From assembly GCA_007127495.1 (NCBI GenBank), contig SKZG01000307.1, positions 1 to 6,330 on the forward strand: 6,330 nucleotides of DNA, in the 5' to 3' direction. Position 1 is the stretch's first letter, and each line of letters starts with the position of its first letter. Shown piece by piece: positions 1 through 6,095 of the stretch. Made by a program: the position numbers and the translations under genes. Source of the DNA: Planctomycetales bacterium. Its GTDB lineage: Bacteria; Planctomycetota; Planctomycetia; Pirellulales; Thermoguttaceae. The notes under the pieces are model-generated. The model worked only from the letters and a program-made list of their open reading frames with translations. It was not told where the DNA came from and did no database searches.

Positions 1-247
1 CGGGGCCGATATCCGGCTGCCGATCGGTCACGGCTGGGCGCTGGAAAACAGCATCAATTACCTGGCGCCGAAGCAGTCCGGCGAAGAGGGACAGCAGCGC
101 GAATCGTGGGGCGTGAACATCCAGTTGGTCTGGTATCTCGGACAACCCGCCGAGTGCGCGGTGAAGAGTCCCTACCGGCCGATGTTCCGGGTGGCCGACA
201 ATTCCACCTTCATGGCCGACTTCACCCGTGCCAATGTGGGAAACTGA
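1..247 (+). CDS. C-terminal part of a probable planctomycete outer-membrane beta-barrel protein (DUF6666-like)
   Basis: An open frame runs in from the left edge (first full codon at base 2) and stops at TGA 245-247, giving the last 81 residues. The fragment has two stretches with the alternating, aromatic-rich pattern of outer-membrane strands: GWALENSINYLAP at residues 11-23 and ESWGVNIQLVWYLG at 34-47. A conserved-looking tail follows, with SPYRPMFRVADNSTFMADF at about residues 56-74. From memory this tail, ending in a remark-like 'RPMF.VADN..F' pattern, matches a family found mainly in Planctomycetes (DUF6666). That assignment could not be tested here. No catalytic motif is visible, and the function of the family is unknown to me. 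The start, any signal peptide and most of the protein lie outside the window. The reading frame is well supported by codon use and by an acceptable stop; the family name is less certain. Confidence 0.7.
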   Translation, partial: GADIRLPIGHGWALENSINYLAPKQSGEEGQQRESWGVNIQLVWYLGQPAECAVKSPYRPMFRVADNSTFMADFTRANVGN

Positions 248-254
248 CCGGCTA

Positions 255-271
255 GCGGGGCCTGCGCCCGC
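255..271 (+). terminator. Weak hairpin after the outer-membrane gene, possible terminator
   Basis: Eight bases after the TGA at 245-247 there is a 5-bp GC-only inverted repeat, GCGGG (255-259) with CCCGC (267-271), and a 7-base loop. No T-tract follows (CAACCCAACA), so it is not a canonical intrinsic terminator. In DNA this GC-rich such a stem can occur by chance. Position is the main argument for it. Confidence 0.2.
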
Positions 272-520
272 AACCCAACAAGCGGCATCCACGCTGCGCG
301 CCCGCGCCGCACTGGTTGCGACGGAAGACACGAAAGGCCGATTCACCGACTGCTATGAATGCTTCCCCGAACGCTCTTGGCGACGAGTTGAACCATCACG
401 CTGATGCGCCGGTGCAATTCACATGATGTCGCAGGATTTGCCCTCGGGCTAGCCGCTCACGGCAGACCGCCCCTTTCGTCCGATCGCCCGTAGGAGCTGC
501 AACCCTTGGCCGCCGAACTT

Positions 521-525
521 GGAGG
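521..525 (+). promoter_or_regulatory. Ribosome binding site that decides the eda start
   Basis: GGAGG at 521-525 sits 7 bases before GTG 533-535. This is close to ideal and supports GTG as the eda start. A second AGGAG at 492-496 lies 9 bases before an in-frame TTG at 506. Starting there would add nine residues (MAAELGGHP) ahead of the point where the aldolase fold normally begins, so it is less likely. Confidence 0.65.
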
Positions 526-532
526 ACACCCT

Positions 533-1192
533 GTGAAAGGTCACGAAGTATTGGATCATCTTGCTCGCAACGGCGTGGTCCCGGTCATTGCCATGGACCG
601 CGTCGATGACGCCCTGCCACTGGCCGACGCGCTGCTCGAAGGCGGTTTGCCGGTCATCGAAATCACCTTCCGCACGCAGGCGGCGGCCGACGTGATGGAA
701 TCGCTCAGCCGGAACCGGCCCGAGCTGCTCCTCGGCGCGGGCACCGTGCTGACCACGGAGAACCTGGAACGGGCCCGATCGTGCGGCGCCACCTTCGCCG
801 TCGCGCCGGGACTGAGCCCGCACGTCGTCGCGCGGGCGAACGAGCTGGGATTCCCCTTTATTCCGGGCGTGGCCACGCCGAGCGACATCGAGGCGGCCCT
901 GGCGCTGGAGTGCATGACGCTGAAGTTCTTCCCTTCGGAGGCGGCCGGCGGCGTTCCCATGCTCAAGGCCCTCAGTGCCCCGTACAAGCACACCGGAGTG
1001 CGCTTCGTGCCGACCGGGGGCGTGAACACGGGCAACCTGGAAAGCTACCTGTCGGTGGATACGGTGGCGGCGGTGGGCGGCACGTGGATTGCCACGAAAG
1101 ACGACATCGCCGCCGGCCGCTGGGCCGAGATCAGCCAACGCTGCCGCGACGCCGCGGAAACGGTCCGGCGCGTTCGTGGGCTTCGATCATAA
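533..1192 (+). CDS. eda: 2-dehydro-3-deoxy-phosphogluconate (KDPG) / 4-hydroxy-2-oxoglutarate (KHG) aldolase
   Basis: This class I aldolase cleaves KDPG to pyruvate and glyceraldehyde-3-phosphate, the last step of the Entner-Doudoroff and hexuronate routes. Many members also act on KHG. It is cytosolic. The 219-residue chain from GTG 533 has the usual length and the full (beta/alpha)8 signature. It starts with GVVPVIAMD (residues 14-22). VIEITFRT (41-48) carries the catalytic Glu43 and substrate-binding Arg47. GAGTVLT follows at 68-74. PGVATPSDIEAAL (111-123) precedes LKFFPSEAAGG (130-140), in which Lys131 is the Schiff-base lysine. The C-terminal phosphate-binding part is VPTGGVNTGNL (159-169) and GGTWI (182-186). 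No kinase, dehydratase or regulator of the pathway lies next to it, so the sugar acid it serves cannot be told from context. It runs convergent to the nuclease gene, with only 3 bases between the two stop codons. An upstream TTG at 506 is the alternative start. The assignment is secure; the split between KDPG and KHG preference is not readable from sequence. Confidence 0.95.
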   Translation: MKGHEVLDHLARNGVVPVIAMDRVDDALPLADALLEGGLPVIEITFRTQAAADVMESLSRNRPELLLGAGTVLTTENLERARSCGATFAVAPGLSPHVVARANELGFPFIPGVATPSDIEAALALECMTLKFFPSEAAGGVPMLKALSAPYKHTGVRFVPTGGVNTGNLESYLSVDTVAAVGGTWIATKDDIAAGRWAEISQRCRDAAETVRRVRGLRS

Positions 1193-1195
1193 CCA

Positions 1196-4180
1196 TTACG
1201 CTTCTTCGCTCCATTCAGCGCCGTACTGGCCGTCCTGGCAGATGGCCGCGAAATCCTCGGCGAAGGCGGGCGGCGGGGTGGCGGGCGGCCAGAACACCTC
1301 GGCTCGCACGCCCCGAATCACCTGCGCCGCGGCGGCGTCGGCTTCCGCCAGGTCGGTCTCGCTCCACTCGGCCGGCAGCATGCCGACCTTGGCCGTTTCC
1401 CGCGGCAAGACGATGTAGGCCAGCCGCACCGGGCCGCTGATGTCCAGGCCCGCCACAAGGTGCCGGTAAAGCGGTAACTGCAAGTCCACCCATGCGCCCT
1501 GCTTGCGGTGCGTCTTTTCGGGGTCGCGGACGCTTTCCGAGGTCTTGTAGTCGAACACCACGCGTTCGCCCGTGGACGGGTGGAAGTCGATCCGGTCGAT
1601 GCGGCCGCGCAATTGCATGGGCTTGCCGTCCACCGCCAGTTCGGCGGTACCCGGCTCCGGCGACACCTCGGCATGTTCGATGCGCCATCCCTGCGCGGCC
1701 CACTGGGCCTGCCACGCGGCAAACGCCCGCAGGCGCAAACGCAACTGTTCCATCTGCACGCGCACGGTGGGCATTGCCGCAGGTGCGAAGCGTGCCTCGG
1801 CCACGCGGTCCAGCGCGGCGCTCAGGTGCGCCTCGATTTCCTCGGTGTCGGTCGAATGGACGGCGGGCGAGCGCGCGAACTCGTGCAGGACGTCGTGCGC
1901 CAGTGAACCGAACCCGCCGCCGTCCAGTTCCATTGCCGTATCGGACAGCGGCTCGAGCCGGAGCCGATGGCGAAGGTAGTAGCGATACGGGCAGGCAAGG
2001 TAATCGCGGAACTCGGTCACACGCATCGAGGCAACCGGTTCGGGCAACGGGACGGGTTGGGGCACGGGTATCGCCGATTGCGCCCGCCCGGTGCGGAGGG
2101 CGCCGTGCAGGGCGGGCAGGGGCGCCGCGACGGTTTCGCCGAAGAACCGGTTCGCCCTGCGCGCCGCGGTTTCGTCGTCGCAGGCGAACAGGAGCCGGCT
2201 GGGCGGAAGCGGATCGCCTTCGGCGCTGCGCCGCCCCACGACCAGCGCCAGCCGCTCGCGCGAGGCGGCCAACACGCTCAGTGCGTAGGCATCGCGAGCG
2301 TAGCGGCGGTCGTTGTCCATAATGCCCAACGCGCGCCGAAGCTGGTTCGGCAGGAACAAGTCGGCATTGATCGCGTCGGGCACGGCCCCCTCGTTGAATC
2401 CGGTGACGATCAGGGCCGGCGCGTCGTCCAACGGAAGGTCGAGCCAGCCGAGCATTTCGACGGCGCCGCGTTCGGGCAGGGCGCTGAGGCGCCCGGCTTC
2501 CACCTGGCTGAGGAGGGTGCGCAGGGCTTCGGGCGCGGTCATGGGGCCGGCCACCGAATCGGCCAGGCGGCGGGGAATCTCGGCGTTCTGCCGAGCTGCG
2601 TCCCGAACCAGCTCGCAGGTTCGCAGCACGGTCCGGTCCGGCTCGCGGCGACGGTCGAGCGGCCGGCGGCCGAACACGGCAGTGAGCAGCTCCAGGACCG
2701 GCCGGCCCCAGGCGTCGAGCGTGCGCGTGCCGGCCAGCGGGCGCAGCAGGCCCTCCACCGCACCGTGCAGCTCGGCAACAACCTCGGCGGCCGGGTCCGA
2801 AGCCGTTTCGGCGGGGCGGGACGGCCCGGCATTGTTAGGGGGCGAGTCGGAACGGCCTTCGTTTCGCGATGGACGCCGGTCGGCAACCCCCGCTTGCCGG
2901 CCTCCCCCGGCCGGTTCCAGCCGGGCGGGAAGGTAGTGGCCCTGGAAGGCGTCGAGCCGGCTCAGCCAATCGCCCCGGACGCCCTGCCGGCCCGCGGAAG
3001 CGGACGGGGCCGCCTTCTCGGACGCCGGCTCCCTCGAGGCATGAACACCGGTTGGCCGAGCAGCAGCTCCGTCGCCGCTCAGCCAGTCGACCATCGCCGG
3101 ATGGCGCACCAACGCCGCAAACGCCGCAAACGTGCCGTGCTCGAGGTATTCCGCCACGGCGGTCAACAACCGGCAGGGCGACGTCTGGGCCACCGGCCTG
3201 CCCACGCCATACCGTACGGGAACGCCGGCGGCGGTGAGCGCCTGCTGAAGCTGCGGCACCAACTCTTCGGCCATTCGGTCGGGAACGCCAATGGTGAGTT
3301 GCTCGGCCGAGTATTTGCCGCCCAGCCCGGCGAGCCACCGGCCCACCGCGCCGGCCTGTCCGGCGGGGTCGTCGGCCCGGAGAATGTGCTCTTCCTCCAA
3401 GGCGAGGCGTGCTTCGAGCCAAGCGTCGGGCTTGAGGCAGCCGTGCTCGTCGAACCTCTCGGCCAGGTCGTCGGGCACGACCACCAGCGCGGTCACGTGC
3501 TCAGCCACCTGGTCCAGCATGAGCCGCTGTTGCCGGTTGAGGTCGGCCGTGCCCAGCAAGATGATCGGGCGCTCCGTGACACATTCCTTATTTTCAATGG
3601 CCACGCGGCGGGCCGTTTGGCGGTCCCACAGATCGAGAGAATCGAGGATGCGCAGGTAGCGCTCTTGGACTTGTCCCAGCGCCTGCCACCGGGGCGCTTC
3701 GCGAAAACCGTCGAGGCGACGCCCCGCTTCCACCACGTCGTGGAAGCCGACATGTTCGCTGGCCAGCTCGCGGTGCAGGCCGGACAGCATGGCGCCCAAG
3801 GCAAGCCATGGTGGGAGGTCGTCTACGGTGGGAAGATTCGGCACCAGACGTTCCACCACGGACGGCTCGCTCGAGCGCAGCGCGTCGACCCAGGCAAGCT
3901 GCTGCGTCAGGTCGTCGGCAAACGGCCGCCGCGCCTCGTAGAGCAACTCGGGCAGCGCGCCCACCGTGACGATTTCCGGTGGGCAAAGCGGGATCCGATC
4001 CGCTTCGGACCGCATCACCAATCGTTCCAGCAGGCGCCGTGCCGCGCGGCTGGTGGGCACGGCCACCACGACCCCTGACAGGTCGAGCCCGTCGGGTGCG
4101 CCGAACCGGTCGGCCAGGTAATCGACGGCCGCCGGCAGGGCCGGTCTGTGGTAATCGAAGAAAACACGGCGGATGGGCAT
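1196..4180 (-). CDS. AddB/RecB-like protein with C-terminal PD-(D/E)XK nuclease domain
   Basis: This is a 994-residue protein of the AddB type, which in characterised systems works with a UvrD-like AddA helicase to process double-strand DNA ends for recombination. The N-terminal and middle parts (about 1-680) look helicase-derived but degenerate. No Walker A motif precedes or replaces VVVAVPTSRAARRLL (37-51). Recognisable AddB/RecC-like blocks are RPIILLGTADLNRQQ (204-218) and MLGWLDLPLDDAPALIVTGFNEGAVP (576-601, in two parts), then the DNDRRYARDAY stretch (622-632) and PPSRLL (659-664). The nuclease domain (about 720-905) is intact. It has MRVTEFRDYLACPYRYYL with Cys730, GSLAH with His762, GRIDRID with Asp862, FDYKT with Asp877 and Lys879, and QLPLY with Gln901 and Tyr905. 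AddB proteins with an Fe-S cluster use four cysteines around this domain; here only Cys730 and Cys981 are present. Two Ala/Pro/Ser/Arg-rich stretches (371-401 and 423-463) look like disordered insertions. It lies 58 bases downstream of the RACo-like gene and is convergent with eda. The AddA partner is not in the window. Nuclease activity is well supported; the AddB role is inference. Confidence 0.85.
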   Translation of the reverse strand: MPIRRVFFDYHRPALPAAVDYLADRFGAPDGLDLSGVVVAVPTSRAARRLLERLVMRSEADRIPLCPPEIVTVGALPELLYEARRPFADDLTQQLAWVDALRSSEPSVVERLVPNLPTVDDLPPWLALGAMLSGLHRELASEHVGFHDVVEAGRRLDGFREAPRWQALGQVQERYLRILDSLDLWDRQTARRVAIENKECVTERPIILLGTADLNRQQRLMLDQVAEHVTALVVVPDDLAERFDEHGCLKPDAWLEARLALEEEHILRADDPAGQAGAVGRWLAGLGGKYSAEQLTIGVPDRMAEELVPQLQQALTAAGVPVRYGVGRPVAQTSPCRLLTAVAEYLEHGTFAAFAALVRHPAMVDWLSGDGAAARPTGVHASREPASEKAAPSASAGRQGVRGDWLSRLDAFQGHYLPARLEPAGGGRQAGVADRRPSRNEGRSDSPPNNAGPSRPAETASDPAAEVVAELHGAVEGLLRPLAGTRTLDAWGRPVLELLTAVFGRRPLDRRREPDRTVLRTCELVRDAARQNAEIPRRLADSVAGPMTAPEALRTLLSQVEAGRLSALPERGAVEMLGWLDLPLDDAPALIVTGFNEGAVPDAINADLFLPNQLRRALGIMDNDRRYARDAYALSVLAASRERLALVVGRRSAEGDPLPPSRLLFACDDETAARRANRFFGETVAAPLPALHGALRTGRAQSAIPVPQPVPLPEPVASMRVTEFRDYLACPYRYYLRHRLRLEPLSDTAMELDGGGFGSLAHDVLHEFARSPAVHSTDTEEIEAHLSAALDRVAEARFAPAAMPTVRVQMEQLRLRLRAFAAWQAQWAAQGWRIEHAEVSPEPGTAELAVDGKPMQLRGRIDRIDFHPSTGERVVFDYKTSESVRDPEKTHRKQGAWVDLQLPLYRHLVAGLDISGPVRLAYIVLPRETAKVGMLPAEWSETDLAEADAAAAQVIRGVRAEVFWPPATPPPAFAEDFAAICQDGQYGAEWSEEA
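2792..2914. repeat. Low-complexity linker with an internal hairpin, inside the nuclease gene
   Basis: This stretch encodes residues 423-463 of the nuclease, rich in Gly, Ala, Arg, Ser and Pro, between the well-ordered segment ending HYLPARLEP and the helix starting AAEVVAELHGAVEGLL. It contains a perfect 6-bp inverted repeat with a 7-base loop at 2881-2899 (CGGCAA / TTGCCG). Next to it, at 2869-2884, is a 16-base minus-strand motif that matches 13 of 16 positions in the other linker of the same gene (3041-3056), all three differences being transitions. It keeps the reading frame. It may be a short palindromic element inserted in frame, or simply a disordered linker; the sequence alone cannot settle this. 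Confidence 0.35.
2978..3070. repeat. Second low-complexity linker inside the nuclease gene
   Basis: This part encodes residues 371-401, an Ala/Ser/Arg/Pro-rich stretch that interrupts the region between VDWLSGD (364-370) and GDWLSRLDAF (403-412). It has no predicted structure by eye. Its bases 3041-3056 (minus strand GCCAACCGGTGTTCAT) resemble 2869-2884 in the other linker, but are read there in another frame (PTGVH here, DRRPS there). That pattern suggests related DNA rather than related protein, though a 13/16 match between two GC-rich stretches can arise by chance. Confidence 0.3.
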
Positions 4181-4238
4181 AGGAGGCTCCTGGCTACTGG
4201 GCTCTCAAACGGCCGGCGGCCCTCGGGCAAGCAATCGT
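4181..4238 (-). other. Short spacer between the RACo-like gene and the nuclease gene
   Basis: This 58-base gap holds the nuclease ribosome binding site and a small GC-rich inverted repeat (GGCC-GCC-GGCC on the minus strand, 4222-4212) without a T-run. I see no strong terminator or promoter, which is consistent with read-through from the RACo-like gene into the nuclease gene. Confidence 0.4.
4187..4191 (-). promoter_or_regulatory. Ribosome binding site of the nuclease gene
   Basis: On the minus strand AGGAG (4191-4187) lies 6 bases before ATG 4180-4178, a good Shine-Dalgarno site that supports this start. The site is half of an 11-base near-perfect palindrome (4181-4191, AGGAGGCTCCT on the plus strand) that ends directly at the start codon. 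A small hairpin there could partly mask the site, but the stem is only 5 bp with a one-base centre and may be accidental. Confidence 0.6.
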
Positions 4239-6095
4239 TTACGTGGATGGTTCGCTATCGGGAAAGATCATCGCGTTGGCAAAAGCCGCCTGAAATGTGG
4301 GATTGGTGGAAAGGTCGACGTGCTCGGCCATGCGTGCGATGGCTTCCGCCCGCCGCCGGGCGCTGCGCGATAACGCCACGGCCTGGGCGCCGGCCAGCGA
4401 CGTGTTGCCCTGGTAGCGGATGCTGTGCCGCGGTACGCCGGCGGGCATCAGCCCGATGCGCTGCGCATTCTTGCGCCGGATGAAATTGCCGAATCCGCCG
4501 GCGATCAGTACGGTTTCGAGTTGCTGCGGCGCCAGCCCGGCCTCCTGGAGCAGGATCCCGACGCCCGCTCGGATCGCCCCGGTGGCCAGTTGCAGCTCGC
4601 GCAGGTCGCGCTGGGTGAGCAGGATCGGTTCGCCGGAGCCTGTTTCTTCCGGCCAGGCCAACACAAGAGCCGGTTTGCCTTCGTGGCGCGTGACGCGTTT
4701 GGCCAGGTCGGACAGCAGCCCGGCGGGCAATTCGTCGCGGTCGAGCATCCGGCCTTGGGGCGTGGCCATGCCGTGCCGCAGCAATTCGGCGGCGACGTCG
4801 ATCAGCGCCGAGCCGCACAGCCCGACCGGCGGCACACCGCCGATGACGTTCAGCCGCAAGCGTCCGTCGACCACGATCTTTTCGATGGCGCCCGTGCTGC
4901 CTCGCATTCCGTGCAGGATGCGTGCTCCTTCGAAGGCGGGGCCGGCCGCCGTGGAGGCCGCCGTGAGCCGGTCGCCGGCCCAGAGGACGATCTCGCCGTT
5001 GGTGCCGATATCGGCCAGGAGGGTCGGGCCGGGGATATCGGTCATGGCCGTTGCCAGAATCCCGCCGACGGCGTCGCCGCCCACGAATCCGCCCACGACC
5101 GGCATCACGTAAACCCGCCCCCGCGCGTGGATGTTCAGCCCAAGCTCTCGCGCGCCGCATTCGAGGCCCGGACCAAGGCTCGGCACGAAGGGCAGTGCGC
5201 CCAGCGCGCTGGGATCGATGCGGCAGAGGAGCTGCTGCATCGTCGTGTTGCCGGAAACGGTGACCTCGTAAATGTGCTCGCGCCGGGCGCCGGAGGCCGA
5301 CGTCAACTCGCCAAGCATGTCGTCAATCGCTTCCACAATGACCCGGCTCAACTCCGCCAGACCGCCGGCCGTTGCGGCGTGAACGATGCGCGACAGGACG
5401 TCGTCGCCGAAGCGGGTTTGCGGGTTCAATCGCGAAACGAGCATGCGCTCCCTGCCGGTATTTGCGTCGAGCAGCGCCGCGACGAGCGTGGTGGTGCCCA
5501 CATCGACCGCCACGGCGAGGTGCTCGGCTTCCGTATTGCCCGGCTCGAAGTCGATCAGCCGGGTGCCCGCCTTCACGGCCGTGCCCCGGAAACCGGTTTG
5601 CCGGAGCCGGCTGGGCAGGAGTTGGGCAACGGCTAGATCGAGTTCCAGCGGCCCGACGGCCTGCTCCAGCCGAATCGCGTCGGGGGTATCGTCGCCGCGC
5701 GTGGGCGGGGCCAACTCAACGTACACCTTGCGCACGCCGGGGTCGGGCGGAAATGCCGCCTGCGCACCCGAGCGGTCGAGAATCTGATGCCCGGCCGCCA
5801 GGAGCGTGGTTTCCGGTACGCTGACGGTCAGCGGACCGCACACGGTTGTTTGGCAGGCGAGGCGGAACCCGTCGGCAAGTTCGCGCTCGGAAAAGAGTTT
5901 TGCCTCAGCGGGGGCCGCGGGGCATACCTCGCCGGTGCAGCGCACGCGACATTTACCGCAAACGCCTGTCCCGCCGCACGGCTGATTCAATACAATTCCG
6001 GCAAGCCCCGCGGCTTCCAGCAGGCGGGTGCCGGGCAGCACGTGCATGGTTCGGCCGGAGGGCTGGAACGTTACTGGAACTTCGGCTTCAAGCAT
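4239..6095 (-). CDS. [2Fe-2S] ferredoxin / ASKHA-ATPase protein, RACo-like (DUF4445), probable reductive activator of corrinoid proteins
   Basis: Members of this family use ATP to drive electron transfer from a [2Fe-2S] cluster to an inactive Co(II) corrinoid protein, restoring Co(I). The 618-residue protein has the expected order. A ferredoxin domain (about 5-98) holds Cys40, Cys46, Cys49 and Cys81 in a C-x5-C-x2-C-x31-C arrangement, within QPCGGTGVCGKCRVRC. A linker and middle domain follow (100-190). The C-terminal ASKHA domain shows VAVDVGTTTLVAALLD (195-210), VTVSGNTTMQQLL (278-290), LADIGTNGEIVLW (360-372), STAAGPAFEGARI (381-393) and VLIAGGFGNFI (529-539). It lacks the extra C-terminal 4Fe-4S cysteines of RamA-type activators. 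Cys53, Cys58 and Cys86 are additional ferredoxin-domain cysteines. ATG 6095 is chosen as start: it opens LEAEVPVTFQP, directly at the ferredoxin fold, and overlaps the upstream LysR stop by 8 bases. A TTG at 6140 would add 15 residues not typical of the domain. Its Shine-Dalgarno site is weak (CGGAA), which fits translational coupling. No corrinoid methyltransferase is visible, so its partner is unknown. Confidence 0.88.
   Translation of the reverse strand: MLEAEVPVTFQPSGRTMHVLPGTRLLEAAGLAGIVLNQPCGGTGVCGKCRVRCTGEVCPAAPAEAKLFSERELADGFRLACQTTVCGPLTVSVPETTLLAAGHQILDRSGAQAAFPPDPGVRKVYVELAPPTRGDDTPDAIRLEQAVGPLELDLAVAQLLPSRLRQTGFRGTAVKAGTRLIDFEPGNTEAEHLAVAVDVGTTTLVAALLDANTGRERMLVSRLNPQTRFGDDVLSRIVHAATAGGLAELSRVIVEAIDDMLGELTSASGARREHIYEVTVSGNTTMQQLLCRIDPSALGALPFVPSLGPGLECGARELGLNIHARGRVYVMPVVGGFVGGDAVGGILATAMTDIPGPTLLADIGTNGEIVLWAGDRLTAASTAAGPAFEGARILHGMRGSTGAIEKIVVDGRLRLNVIGGVPPVGLCGSALIDVAAELLRHGMATPQGRMLDRDELPAGLLSDLAKRVTRHEGKPALVLAWPEETGSGEPILLTQRDLRELQLATGAIRAGVGILLQEAGLAPQQLETVLIAGGFGNFIRRKNAQRIGLMPAGVPRHSIRYQGNTSLAGAQAVALSRSARRRAEAIARMAEHVDLSTNPTFQAAFANAMIFPDSEPST

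Larger units (their letters stand above)
248..532. other. Intergenic region between the outer-membrane gene and eda
   Basis: This 285-base gap holds no convincing gene on either strand. Apart from the weak hairpin at 255-271, it contains two poor promoter candidates for eda. One is an extended -10-like TGCTATGAA at 351-359 without a recognisable -35. The other is TTGAAC at 388-393, with a possible -10 TGCAAT at 413-418 and an overlong 19-base spacer. GGCTAGCC at 448-455 is an 8-base palindrome of unknown meaning. The eda promoter should lie somewhere here, but the sequence does not decide where. Confidence 0.4.

Noticed and set aside
388..418. TTGAAC ... TGCAAT as a sigma-70 promoter for eda
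   Set aside because: The spacer is 19 bases and the -10 match is poor; it is no better than expected in a gap of this size.
2955..3095. Repeated DWLS coding motif (residues 365-368 and 404-407) as a target-site duplication around linker 1
   Set aside because: The shared DNA is only about nine consecutive bases, and from memory both Asp-Trp-Leu sites occur in related proteins, so it is probably ancestral rather than a duplication.
3296..3346. GLGGKY (residues 285-290 of the nuclease) as a Walker A motif
   Set aside because: It lacks the GK[ST] ending, has Tyr after Lys, and lies far from the N-terminal position of a helicase P-loop.
1967..4078. A 703-codon open frame on the plus strand, antisense to the nuclease gene
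   Set aside because: It lies wholly opposite a gene with clear nuclease motifs, has a Gly/Arg/Gln/His-rich composition without domains, and is the kind of long shadow frame that high-GC codon use produces.
4425..5636. A 403-codon open frame on the plus strand, antisense to the RACo-like gene
   Set aside because: It has the same kind of biased composition and no recognisable motif, while the opposite strand encodes a complete conserved protein.
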